Below, one piece after another: positions 1 through 7,680 of a stretch of 16,705 bases of DNA. Below the pieces are notes generated by a model. The model did not search any database. It was not told where the DNA came from and was given only the letters and a program-made list of their open reading frames with translations. Each line of letters begins with the position of its first letter. Within the stretch, counting starts at the first letter, position 1. Origin of the DNA: Nitrososphaerales archaeon TH5894 (GTDB lineage Archaea > Thermoproteota > Nitrososphaeria > Nitrososphaerales > Nitrososphaeraceae); the NCBI GenBank assembly GCA_014523485.1, contig JAATVK010000055.1, positions 1-16,705 of the forward strand. The letters run 5' to 3'. Both the position numbers and the translations under genes were made by a program.

Positions 1-969
1 ATTTTATTGAATCATTAAACATTTTTATTTTATAATTTTTTTTATTTCTAGTACGATTTTTTATTGATGACTTACCATGTGTGTTCATTAAGAGGCTATA
101 AATATCCAGTTAAGTATATTTATTTTATCTATTATAGAGATAGTTGCTTGTATTATATTATTTCTTTACTGGATGAATTTTATATTCTTTTGAGTTTTAG
201 TAGCAATCATACGATTTTTAATTCTTACAATAGAATTCATATCGATTTAATCCTTCAAATTATTAAATTGATTTCATTTTGATTAGTCTTTTTGTGGTAA
301 AGACAGTGCATAACCATTACAATAAATCCACTAATCATTCAAATAAAACTCTATTTTTTCATGCTTTTACCAACCAAAATTCAACAAATTTTTAAATGGA
401 ACTGATTTTACTATTGATGGCTACTAAATGTAATAGTTTGTCACAGTTTGGATTCACCGATGTTATTGTAGCCTCTAACACCCAAAAATCAACAATCTTT
501 TATTTTACCTTCTCTTGTCTTAATGCACCTTAATCAAATCCAACCTTGAGCATAGTCATCCATGTGGGTGTTAAATGGCAAATCTAACACCCACATTTCA
601 ATACCCATTTACAACACCTTTAGAATCGATAGAACCAAACTTTAATCTCAGAAAAAATATAATAATCATGAAGAATAAATTTGAATGATAATCAAATATT
701 TAAATAACAAAATTGTATATTCTAAATGATATTCTATTACAAATGTGATCCTATGAAATATCAAGTGTTTTTTTATTTTATAATTCTGTTATATTCATTA
801 AGTATGAGATAAATAAATTTGTATTCAATAATATTTTAATATGTATTTAAAATCTCTTAATGTAGCAACTTCAATAGCAGATATATCTTTTTTTATAGAA
901 AAGTTAGAGTTATTTAAATTACAATAAAATAGTTCTTAAATACTCAATTATTATAATATAAGATATATT
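1..969. other. Gene-poor AT-rich spacer with one strong hairpin
   Basis: No convincing gene is visible in this stretch. An open frame at 64-282 (TTG start) is dominated by Tyr, Ile and Ser and matches no family I know, so it is treated as noise. The stretch contains the perfect inverted repeat at 562-596 (listed separately) and many short TA-rich runs. The last 30 bases probably carry the promoter of the gene at 970 (TTATAATATA near 950). Confidence 0.6.
562..596. repeat. Perfect 12-bp inverted repeat (hairpin)
   Basis: ATGTGGGTGTTA at 562-573 pairs perfectly with TAACACCCACAT at 585-596 around an 11-base loop. A further copy of the right-arm core, CTAACACCCA, occurs about 100 bases upstream at 475-484 and could compete for pairing. 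G+C content in the arms is well above the surroundings. No gene abuts it and no clear T-run follows, so it could be a small-RNA structure, a protein-binding dyad or a relic of a mobile element. The structure is certain; its function is unknown. Confidence 0.6.
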
Positions 970-1215
970 TTGACGAATAAACCTATAAAAAATAACACAC
1001 CAGTTGATCGTAAAAATGTGAAAAATAAAGCCAAAGAAGTAATAGAGTCTAGAGAACTAGATCAAATAGAAGAATTAAGTATTAGAATTGATACATTAGT
1101 AGAATTATTGTCTGATAAAGGAATCATAAATAAAAAAGGTTATATAAACAATGTTATGATGCGAATACATGAAACATCTAAGGCAAAATCTTTTGATGAG
1201 TGTGATGAAATATAA
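970..1215 (+). CDS. Small charged helical protein, function unknown
   Basis: An 81-residue protein with a TTG start. The residues after about 15 are rich in Lys, Glu, Asp, Ile and Leu and look helical. The middle, around ELSIRIDTLVELLSDKGIINKKGYI, reads like a helix-turn-helix-sized helical bundle, and the tail MRIHETSKAKSFDE is polar. There is no Cys, signal peptide or membrane helix. This composition is unlike the translated spacer around it, which supports it being real. No ATG lies nearer the N-terminus, and TTG starts are used elsewhere in the window. A TATA-like TTATAATATA lies at about 950-959, and a T-rich stretch follows from 1284. I cannot assign a function. Conserved helical proteins of this type are known from thaumarchaea, but that link is only an impression. 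Confidence 0.6.
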   Translation: MTNKPIKNNTPVDRKNVKNKAKEVIESRELDQIEELSIRIDTLVELLSDKGIINKKGYINNVMMRIHETSKAKSFDECDEI

Positions 1216-1283
1216 ATATAAAAGCAGTATTTATTATTATTATTTAACTGATTGAATCTATTAGTTACTAATTTAGTACATGT

Positions 1284-1307
1284 ATTTTTTTATTTTTTTT
1301 ATTTTTG
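1284..1307 (+). terminator. T-rich tract, candidate archaeal terminator
   Basis: Three runs of T (6, 8 and 5 bases) separated by single A residues lie about 70 bases after the stop of the gene at 970. Archaeal transcription commonly ends at T-rich tracts without needing a hairpin. Several other T-rich runs occur in this AT-rich DNA, so the assignment is tentative. Confidence 0.35.
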
Positions 1308-1421
1308 CTATTAGTTTAAAAATCATTATCTAATTGAGATCAATTTTTAGATAGTATATTTAATATTGGTAATTAATCTCGTTCCAACAATTAAAACTAT
1401 ATTTCTCTTTTTATATACAAA

Positions 1422-1904
1422 TTATGAATCTATAAAATCTTCAACTATTATTGTATCAAAATCTGTCCAAATATTAGGACCAAAAAATATTAAAATTTGA
1501 AAATGTAAATGTGGAATATATGTATAACCAGTCATACCTACTTCGGCAATTTTTTCTCCTTGTTTAACCTTTTGTCCTTCTTTTACATTAGAACTATTAA
1601 ATCTGAGATGATCGTATCTTGAAGTTTCTTCATTCTTATGTATAATTGAAATAAAATTAGAAAAGTTCCAATAAGCAGGGTTTGGACCACCTATTGTTGA
1701 GTCATCTTTAACAAATGTTATTATTCCATCTGCTGCTGCGAATACAGGAGTGTTTTCTGGAACTATAAAATCTATTGCATTTCTTAACTTTCCTATATGA
1801 GCAGGTGATGTATTTCGATCTATTTTTTGAATAGCATTCTTTGGTACAGGAAAATGATATTTATTTAAAGCAATCCTACTATCTAAGATTTTCTTATCCT
1901 TCAC
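1422..1904 (-). CDS. M23-family (LytM-like) metallopeptidase domain protein
   Basis: A 160-residue protein with a GTG start. It carries the zinc-site pattern of peptidase family M23. H36 and D45 sit in HIGKLRNAID (the H-x8-D variant), followed by P-E-N-T-P-V-x-A-A-x-D-G at about 49-60. H99 lies in RYDHL, and the HLH motif is at 132-134 in PHLHFQ. Also visible are the biotinyl/lipoyl-like strand VKEGQKVKQGEKIAEVG (108-123) and GMTGYTYIPHLHF, all family hallmarks. M23 enzymes are Gly-Gly endopeptidases acting on bacterial peptidoglycan crosslinks. Archaea of this type lack murein, so the substrate here is unknown: possibly a cell-surface protein, or bacterial competitors. No signal peptide or membrane helix is visible from this start, so export is not explained. 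It is flanked by spacers and has no evident operon partner. The family call is strong; the role is open. Confidence 0.85.
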   Translation of the reverse strand: MKDKKILDSRIALNKYHFPVPKNAIQKIDRNTSPAHIGKLRNAIDFIVPENTPVFAAADGIITFVKDDSTIGGPNPAYWNFSNFISIIHKNEETSRYDHLRFNSSNVKEGQKVKQGEKIAEVGMTGYTYIPHLHFQILIFFGPNIWTDFDTIIVEDFIDS

Positions 1905-2057
1905 TTATATTAATAAATACGAATATTATTTATTAATTCATAATAAACATTTTATATTATACATATTGAATTAACATTGCTTAACACTCTAAAAGCTAAA
2001 TTATACTTATTTCATTATCTCTTTGCACATAAAGTGTCAAGGTTACTGAATTTGTAT

Positions 2058-2261
2058 TTAAATTTCTTTTAGGTAGCCTGCATTCTTATATAACATTCTA
2101 ACGCATTCAGTATACGTTCTATATCTAAATTTTATTTCTTTAACAGGCATATCTTCAGTTAAATATTCTTTTGAAGTATTAATAGAATATTTTTTAGCAA
2201 TGTCTTCTAAAATTGTATTTACTGTGGAATTTAAATATGATTCTACTATAAGATTTGGCAT
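2058..2261 (-). CDS. Hypothetical 67-residue protein
   Basis: An ATG-initiated 67-residue frame ending in TAA. It has mixed hydrophobic and charged residues with a plausible helical N-terminal half (LNSTVNTILEDIAKKYSI), followed by a basic segment KEIKFRYRTYTECVRMLYKNAGYL. There is one Cys, no signal peptide and no membrane helix. Composition is protein-like rather than spacer-like, but no family is recognised. It lies about 150 bases upstream of the M23 gene on the same strand, so they may be transcribed together, although the gap is AT-rich and could hold a promoter. Confidence 0.5.
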   Translation of the reverse strand: MPNLIVESYLNSTVNTILEDIAKKYSINTSKEYLTEDMPVKEIKFRYRTYTECVRMLYKNAGYLKEI

Positions 2262-2759
2262 ATTATATTAAGTACTTTATAGTATATAATTACTGTATTT
2301 CTTTTTAGTAATTTTTTAGTAGTATTAAAAATTTAATCAAAGAATTAAATCTTATAAATCAATTGATTTTTTTATTATTCTATGGTATAATAATGAAAAA
2401 AGTAATATAGAAATCGACATAGTGATTTACACATCTCTCTTTATACACATTGTCATTCTCTTTTGAAATTAATTTTTGAAGTTATTTTAATGATTTCAAT
2501 TGTCATGTGATCGTATCTTTTGAAATATCATACAATATTTTATAACATATTATTTGCTTAATTTGTACTGGTGGGAATATTGATGGAAGTAAAATAGGAA
2601 AAGATAATTAAGAATACGAATTTTGAAACATACTAACAATATAATAATTAAGTAATTGTAATAATCTGGAAATGCTGCAAGCAATATTGTTAGGGCCAGA
2701 CTAGGACAGTCTCTCAGTTTACCTATCATCTTAAGTTCGTAGGATACATAATATTTTTA

Positions 2760-2905
2760 AGTAGAATACTCCGCATCTACACGATTAACGGTTTCTATTC
2801 CTGATTTGATACAGTTTACTCTTTCATCTGCAATGCGTTTTCTTTGACATAAAATCCATCTTCACATTTTTTGTCCTAACATGTTATAATGTTCTACTTC
2901 TTCCC
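2760..2905 (-). pseudogene. Possible frameshifted gene remnant, family unknown
   Basis: Reading the minus strand, one frame gives WEEVEHYNMLGQKM before a stop. A second frame gives CEDGFYVKENALQMKE before a stop, and the first frame then resumes with IADERVNCIKSGIETVNRVDAEYST. The pieces have globular-protein composition, unlike the Ile/Tyr/Asn-rich noise of nearby spacer frames, and they run in a continuous order. The G+C content is also slightly higher than the flanks. No start codon or complete frame can be drawn. This could equally be chance, so confidence is low. Confidence 0.25.
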
Positions 2906-3062
2906 ATCAAAACCTTGTTAATAAATATTTAGTTCTAATATTTTATAATGATTAAAAATCCTAGTCATAATTATGTCATTAGAGTAATAGAAGACCATAA
3001 TTAAAGAAATTCAAATCTTTATAAAAATATAAAGTAATCATTGAACGTTGTAGTTTAGTAGA

Positions 3063-3103
3063 TTACCATAGCCAAATAGCACCTTCACTAAAGGCTATGG
3101 TAA
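3063..3103 (+). repeat. Perfect 11-bp hairpin followed by a T-run
   Basis: TTACCATAGCC (3063-3073) and GGCTATGGTAA (3093-3103) form a perfect 11-bp stem with a 19-base loop. A run of seven T begins about 12 bases further on (3115-3121). The CATAG core in the arms is shared with the hairpin family at 7450-8651, so this may be an outlying relative. No gene ends just upstream on the plus strand, which argues against a simple terminator. Confidence 0.5.
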
Positions 3104-3458
3104 GATTAAGACTATTTTTTTGAAGAATTGTTTTTGTAATATTACATTTTAAATATATTATTTAATGTTGATGAAAATTTTATCGTAATTATAGTTATTG
3201 ATATATTAATCTTAAAAATAGACGTTAAGATAAGAAATTTATCTGTTTATCTCAATGTCTTTTACAGTGTATGAGAAGTATTCATACCTATTCTTTTAAA
3301 TAAAAATAATTTGAGATAAATTATTAGTAAAAACTATAGCGCCAATCAATATTATGTATTAAATGGATATTCTCAAAAGTGAGTTTGAGTATTTTCATCA
3401 TTTCATTTTTTGCTAAAACTTGACCATTAAAATAAATCATTGAAAAAGTACACTAATG

Positions 3459-3872
3459 TCATATAATCGTGGTCAGTTGTTTACCATCTTGTTCTTGTTT
3501 GGCTGATAAAAGCAAGTCAATTTTAATTTTCAAATCTTTTAATAATATTGGTTTGTATAAAACAATTTTTTCAATATCTATAATGCCTTTTTGTAATTGT
3601 TGAATATAATTTACATCTGCAGTAGTAAAGCAAAATATTACTTTATCATCTATCTCCTTCATCTTTCTATATAGTGTCATTCCATTCATCTTCGGCATTT
3701 TTAAGTCAAGTATAATCAAATCGTAACTTTTTTTTCTAAATTTATTAAATGCTTCTAAGGGGTTTGTATATGCATCAATACTGTAACCATCACATTCTAG
3801 AAAAATTTTAAATAAATTAGTAATATCTTTATCATCATCTATTATCATTATTTTTCTATTTTTGATAGACAC
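3459..3872 (-). CDS. Single-domain response regulator (CheY-like receiver)
   Basis: A 137-residue protein with a GTG start, consisting of one receiver domain (about 7-122) and a short polar tail. All key positions are present: the acidic cluster D12-D13-D14, phospho-acceptor D56 in LIILDLKMPKMNG, the switch Thr in CFTTAD (T83/T84) and K107 in LYKP. There is no DNA-binding or enzymatic output domain. Receivers of this kind accept phosphate from a histidine kinase and act by protein contact. No kinase gene lies in the window, so the partner is unknown. The gene starts 74 bases after the SDR stop on the same strand, so co-transcription is possible. The domain call is firm; the pathway cannot be read from the sequence. 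Confidence 0.9.
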   Translation of the reverse strand: MSIKNRKIMIIDDDKDITNLFKIFLECDGYSIDAYTNPLEAFNKFRKKSYDLIILDLKMPKMNGMTLYRKMKEIDDKVIFCFTTADVNYIQQLQKGIIDIEKIVLYKPILLKDLKIKIDLLLSAKQEQDGKQLTTII

Positions 3873-3946
3873 TAGATCAATTCTCTAATTGATTATTCAA
3901 TATAATATATTAAAGTTGTAGTTAATGAATATTTTTACTGTTCCAT

Positions 3947-4786
3947 TTATTGAGATAGTGTGAAGCCACCATCAACATAAAGTGTTGTACCTGTAATATA
4001 ACTTGCATCCGTTGAAGCTAAAAAGAAAGCTACTTTGGCAATTTCTTCAGGTTCTCCTATTCTTCCCATAGGAATCTTTTCTTCTTCTTGTTTTTTCTTT
4101 TGAGGATCTTCCATAATCTCTTTATTCATTGGCGTATTTATTGCACCTGGTGCAATGCCGTTTATTCGTATTCCTTTTTTAGCTACTTCTAATGCTATAT
4201 TCTTAGTAAGCATTTCCATTCCTCCTTTTGATGCAGAGTATGGGGCAGAATATGGCATAGGAATAGATTCATGTACAGATGAAATATTAATTATAGAATA
4301 GTTTAAATCATAATCATAATTTTTATTATTACCATTTACATCATTGATATTATTATTATTATTATTGTTATTGCTACCACTTGCCATGTACTTTAACGCT
4401 TCTCTTGTACAAAGAAATGTTCCTCTTAAATTAACTCCTATAACATAATCCCAATCTTTGGCTGATATATTATTTGTTCTTTGTGATGGTCCACTGATAC
4501 CAGCATTATTAACCAAAACATTAATTCTTCCAAATTTGTTTATAGCTTCTTCAATTAAGCCAATACAAATTTTTTCTTCTGAAATATCTCCAGTTAGATA
4601 TGCAACTTGATTTGGGTCACTAATTTGATTTTTTATTTCTAGTACAGTTTCTATTAGTTCTTTTTCATCCCTTGCATTCAACAAAACAGAATAATTATTT
4701 TTTGCAAATTCCTTGGCAATCGCTTTTCCTATACCTCTACTCGATCCTGTAACGACTACTACTCTTTTTTGATTATTATTCGACAT
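3947..4786 (-). CDS. SDR-family NAD(P)-dependent oxidoreductase with Asn-rich insert
   Basis: A 279-residue classical short-chain dehydrogenase/reductase, close in design to FabG-like 3-oxoacyl-ACP reductases and glucose 1-dehydrogenases. Visible are the cofactor-binding TGSSRGIG (13-20), NNAG (93-96), N119 in GVNLRG, the catalytic S170 and Y183-x3-K187, APGAINTPM (212-220) and the C-terminal YITGTTLYVDGG. The substrate cannot be deduced. N40-A-R-D after the second strand, in place of an acidic residue, leans towards NADP(H), but this is an inference. Residues 137-163 form a low-complexity loop with eight consecutive Asn, encoded by an AAT-type microsatellite (plus-strand ATT repeats at about 4347-4366). 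It sits between the Asn119 helix and the catalytic Ser strand, where extra length is tolerated. The ATG start is followed directly by MSNNNQKRVVVVTG. It is the first gene of a possible two-gene unit with the response regulator. Confidence 0.9.
   Translation of the reverse strand: MSNNNQKRVVVVTGSSRGIGKAIAKEFAKNNYSVLLNARDEKELIETVLEIKNQISDPNQVAYLTGDISEEKICIGLIEEAINKFGRINVLVNNAGISGPSQRTNNISAKDWDYVIGVNLRGTFLCTREALKYMASGSNNNNNNNNINDVNGNNKNYDYDLNYSIINISSVHESIPMPYSAPYSASKGGMEMLTKNIALEVAKKGIRINGIAPGAINTPMNKEIMEDPQKKKQEEEKIPMGRIGEPEEIAKVAFFLASTDASYITGTTLYVDGGFTLSQ
4347..4366. repeat. ATT trinucleotide microsatellite inside the SDR gene
   Basis: About six consecutive ATT units on the plus strand read as AAT codons on the coding strand and create a poly-Asn run in the SDR. 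Unit-number change would alter protein length in steps of one residue without breaking the frame. Confidence 0.7.
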
Positions 4787-5076
4787 ATGTAAATATTATA
4801 CTACAAGATATTTTACAGTTAGATAATCCTACTACTAATAAATTCTAGTTTATATGATGTAATAGTAGTAGATATAATTCATCAACCAGTGGCAATAAGC
4901 CATCAGTATAAAATAAAATTTGTATTATATATACAGATTATTATTTATAATTGATTAATATGCTATTAAAATAATATTAAGTAAATGAATTAGAAAAAGA
5001 AGTTTATTATATACTATTTTGAATACAATCGTCTTAATATTATTTCATAATCAATAACAAAAATTTATTAAATCCA

Positions 5077-5611
5077 ATGACTCTATTATATATAGGAGTT
5101 ATAAAAAATAAACCAAAAAGTTTTAGAAATACAAAATAATAAAAATAAGTTAAATCAACTAGAAGATTTTAAAGATATATTTGAATTTGTAAAAACTTGT
5201 ATATCTTCTGTTTTTAAAATGAACAGAACCGGATTAAATTTAATTCTACAAGGAATGCCAAGTAATCTAGGAGCATATCATGTTTTAGGTTCAAATATTA
5301 TAGTTGCTAACCGATATATATTAGAATATATAAAAAATACAAAATCGAAGGAGGAATACAATTCTTTTATATTTGCAATTTTGGCCCATGAATACTTACA
5401 CAGTTTAGGAATAATAGATGAAAATAAAGTGAGAAAAATGACTTATAAAGTATGTTTTGATATGTTTGGAAAAGATCATACAACAACCAAATTTGCTTAT
5501 AATCCACTAGGTGCATTTCCGCAATTACAAATGATATCCAATAATAAATTTGAAACAAGTTTTACTCAAATAAAAAAATTTGACGACAAAAACCTTTCAT
5601 ATATAGGATAG
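5077..5611 (+). pseudogene. HEXXH zinc-protease-like gene with apparent 1-nt frameshift
   Basis: An ATG at 5077 opens MTLLYIGVIKNKPK and then hits TAA at 5137. If one A is removed from the A5 run at 5115-5119, the frame continues without a break to the stop at 5609-5611, giving a 177-residue protein. The joined protein has AHEYLHSLGIIDE with the zinc-binding H104-E105-x-x-H108, a downstream KDH that could supply a third ligand, and no signal peptide. The second frame alone has no ATG before 5219, which would drop a conserved-looking helical region. I recall thaumarchaeal proteins that start with a similar strand (IGVIKN) and carry the same HEYLHSLG motif, so the intact form is probably a small metallopeptidase of unknown substrate. 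The lesion may be a homopolymer sequencing error, a true inactivating mutation or programmed frameshifting; the rest of the frame looks undamaged. Confidence 0.7.
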
Positions 5612-5648
5612 GATTATAGTAATATGTAATCCTGATATGCTATATCCC

Positions 5649-5670
5649 TTTCTAGTTTCTTTTTTATTTT
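5649..5670 (+). terminator. T-rich tract after the HEXXH gene
   Basis: A pyrimidine stretch with a six-base T run and a four-base T run lies about 40-60 bases after the stop at 5611. It fits archaeal T-tract termination. The evidence is base composition only. Confidence 0.35.
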
Positions 5671-5748
5671 GATTGTATGATAGCTAATTGGGTACATGAA
5701 AACCATTCACAATGTATCATAATTGTACTAATTAATATATTGTTTAAC

Positions 5749-5762
5749 TAGGTTTAAACCTA
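5749..5762. promoter_or_regulatory. Perfect 14-bp palindrome, candidate operator
   Basis: TAGGTTTAAACCTA is identical to its reverse complement and ends 30 bases before the ATG of the rhodanese/MBL gene. A TATA-like TTAATATAT lies just upstream at 5732-5740, which would place the transcription start close to the palindrome. That geometry suits a repressor site. The regulator is unknown. Confidence 0.45.
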
Positions 5763-5792
5763 CAAATATGATTAATTATATATGGTAGGATA

Positions 5793-7046
5793 ATGTATAG
5801 CAAAGCCATAAAAGGGAATCAAGAAATAGATCCTGAGGAATTAAAAAAGAAAATAGATAATAATGAAAATATTTTTCTTTTAGATGTTCGAACTCCTCAA
5901 GAGTATGAGGCATGGAGAATATCTTATGAAAATCATAATAATCCTAAATTAATTCCTGTTGATCGTTTATTCATGAATGATCCTACTTTGTTAAAAGAAA
6001 TTCCTAAAGAAAAAGAGATTGTTACGGTTTGTGCCCACGGACATAGATCAATGATTGCTGCAAAGCTACTACATCAATTAGGGTATAATGTAAAAAGTGT
6101 AAAAGGGGGAATGGCTGGATGGAATAAAGTCTATGATATTGCAGAGATTCCTGTTCCTAAAGAAGCTCCATTTAAAATATGGCAAATTAGAAGAATATCA
6201 AAAGGATGCATGGGTTATATTATATCGTCAAAAGAAAATAAAACAGCAACAGTTATAGATCCAATTCGTGAAATTTATGAATCTTTTTTAAAAATTGCAC
6301 AAGATAATGAATTGCAGATAAGACAATTACTTGATACTCATCAACATGCAGACCATGTCTCTGGAATTGTAAAACTAGTGAAAACTATAACAACAGAAAC
6401 AAATATGGAAAAAGTCCGAATTTATTTAAGCTCTCTAGAAGATTATGATACTAGTGAAACAGGACATAAAAATATAATGTATGTCAAAGACGGAGATAAA
6501 ATTGATATAGATGATAAAGTTACACTAAGAGCTATTCATACACCAGGACATACAACTGGTGGTATGTCTTTTATTATTGATTATAGTCCTAATGATGATG
6601 ATAATAATAATAACAGTAACGTAAATGATAAAAATCCTACAAATTCTTATTTATTTACCGGAGATACATTATTTGTTGATGGTGTAGGAAGACTAGATTT
6701 AAGAGACCATGCCAAGAAATTTGCTGAATTGTTATATGATACTTATCATAAAAAAATCCTTCAATTACCAGATAATATACTTGTTCTTCCTGCACATTTT
6801 AACGGAACATCCATTGCTTTGAAACATACAGTGCCAATATTAGAAACACTTGGTACAATAAAGAAAAGAGTAAAACTTCTTTCTATGAGTAAGGACGAAT
6901 TTATTGATTATATCGCAGATACAGTACAACCTAGACCCGGAAACTATAAAACAATAATAACAATTAACAAAAAAATGCTTACACAGGATGAAATAGAAAT
7001 GGCAGATTTAGAGGCTGGTCCTAATTCTTGTGCGATATCCTCTTAG
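5793..7046 (+). CDS. Rhodanese-MBL fold fusion, persulfide dioxygenase-like
   Basis: A 417-residue two-domain protein. Residues about 12-113 form a rhodanese domain with LLDVRTPQEYE and the active-site loop C80-A-H-G-H-R-S, followed by VKGGMAGW. Residues about 125-370 form a metallo-beta-lactamase fold with THQHADH (H183, H185, D187, H188), HTPGHTTGG (H253), FTGDTLF (D291) and LPAH (H335). H183, H253 and D291 match the three iron ligands of ETHE1-type persulfide dioxygenases, which oxidise glutathione or protein persulfides to sulfite. The rhodanese half would move sulfane sulfur. A cytoplasmic role in sulfide/persulfide detoxification is inferred. In many bacterial fusions the dioxygenase half comes first; here rhodanese is N-terminal. 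An Asn/Asp-rich insert occupies about 267-283, next to the metal-ligand strand. The tail after 370 carries MTQDEIEMADLEAGPNSCAIS-like polar sequence with a Cys near the end. The GGTAGG at 5784 could serve as a weak ribosome site. Confidence 0.85.
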   Translation: MYSKAIKGNQEIDPEELKKKIDNNENIFLLDVRTPQEYEAWRISYENHNNPKLIPVDRLFMNDPTLLKEIPKEKEIVTVCAHGHRSMIAAKLLHQLGYNVKSVKGGMAGWNKVYDIAEIPVPKEAPFKIWQIRRISKGCMGYIISSKENKTATVIDPIREIYESFLKIAQDNELQIRQLLDTHQHADHVSGIVKLVKTITTETNMEKVRIYLSSLEDYDTSETGHKNIMYVKDGDKIDIDDKVTLRAIHTPGHTTGGMSFIIDYSPNDDDNNNNSNVNDKNPTNSYLFTGDTLFVDGVGRLDLRDHAKKFAELLYDTYHKKILQLPDNILVLPAHFNGTSIALKHTVPILETLGTIKKRVKLLSMSKDEFIDYIADTVQPRPGNYKTIITINKKMLTQDEIEMADLEAGPNSCAISS

Positions 7047-7449
7047 TAATACTATGATATGCGATTAAATATATAAACTGGAATTACTACCAATTAAGAG
7101 AAAAGTTATGACCTAAATACATTATTACAAATCAAGCCTAGGTTTGAATCCTATCAACAATGCAAATTCTAACCATCTCTCCAATAACAATCTACATCTA
7201 CAAATCCTATTTAATACTGGATATCCAATCTAATAAAATAGTCAAATGTTTCCATTGAATTTGCATTATTCGTAATAAAAAATAGTAACCAAAGGATATA
7301 TGGAAAAACCTTTACCCACTATCTATCAATGAGCCAGTCAATGATAATAATAGAAGGCTATGGAAAGATTTACTTTGGACTGTGTTAACACCTCATGATA
7401 CATACTATTTAATAATCTGAGATAATTTATTGGCTAATAATAAAAATTA

Positions 7450-7500
7450 ATTGTCATAGCCTGAACTCAATCGAGGTTTATAGATTCAGACTATGACAAT
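7450..7500. repeat. Hairpin element, unit A of TTGTCATAG family
   Basis: The left arm ATTGTCATAGCCTGAA (7450-7465) and the right arm TTCAGACTATGACAAT (7485-7500) pair over 16 bp with a single mismatch around a 19-base loop. It is followed 66 bases later by the second family block, AAATTCTCATTCT, at 7567-7594. It lies on the 3' side of the collagen-like pseudogene. Confidence 0.75.
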
Positions 7501-7566
7501 TTGACTTGGTTTGCCATTTTTGGTTAGAAGTATTATGTACCAAAACGATAATGTATTTAATACCTC

Positions 7567-7594
7567 TTAAAATTCTCATTCTCGGTATTGAAAT
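7567..7594. repeat. Second conserved block of unit A
   Basis: TTAAAATTCTCATTCTCGGT followed by ATTGAAAT matches the blocks at 8406-8444 and 8723-8762 except for a few bases. Each copy lies downstream of a CATAG-type hairpin, so the two parts appear to have been duplicated together. Confidence 0.65.
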
Positions 7595-7680
7595 TTATAA
7601 TATAATAATTAAAAAAAAGTTTCTAAGTAGGATAAAAAATAAAAAATGAGATGGAGGTTTAAAGTCTCAATGGTGGATTA

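Larger units (their letters stand above)
2262..3458. other. 1.2-kb spacer with a hairpin and a possible gene relic
   Basis: No intact reading frame of useful length is present. On the minus strand about 2760-2905, short pieces in two frames look protein-like: WEEVEHYNMLGQK, then CEDGFYVKENAL in another frame, then IADERVNCIKSGIETVNRVDAEY. They may be the remains of one gene broken by frameshifts, but I recognise no family. A perfect 11-bp inverted repeat lies at 3063-3103 (listed separately). The rest is simple AT-rich DNA. Confidence 0.4.
7047..7680. other. Spacer holding repeat unit A
   Basis: No gene is seen. A TTTGAATCC segment near 7144 recalls a tRNA T-loop, but no tRNA folds around it. 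The right half contains the hairpin at 7450-7500 and the conserved block at 7567-7594, which together form unit A of the repeat family. The last bases are the 3' flank of the collagen-like pseudogene on the minus strand. Confidence 0.6.

Noticed and set aside
64..282. 72-residue plus-strand open frame
   Set aside because: It is dominated by Tyr, Ile and Ser from AT-rich codons, has no recognisable motif and matches the composition of spacer DNA.
562..645. 27-residue frame starting in the hairpin (MWVLNGKSNTHI)
   Set aside because: Its first codons are produced by the inverted repeat and no promoter or family supports it.
7130..7165. T-loop-like GGTTTGAATCC suggesting a tRNA
   Set aside because: No matching acceptor, D or anticodon stem can be drawn around it.
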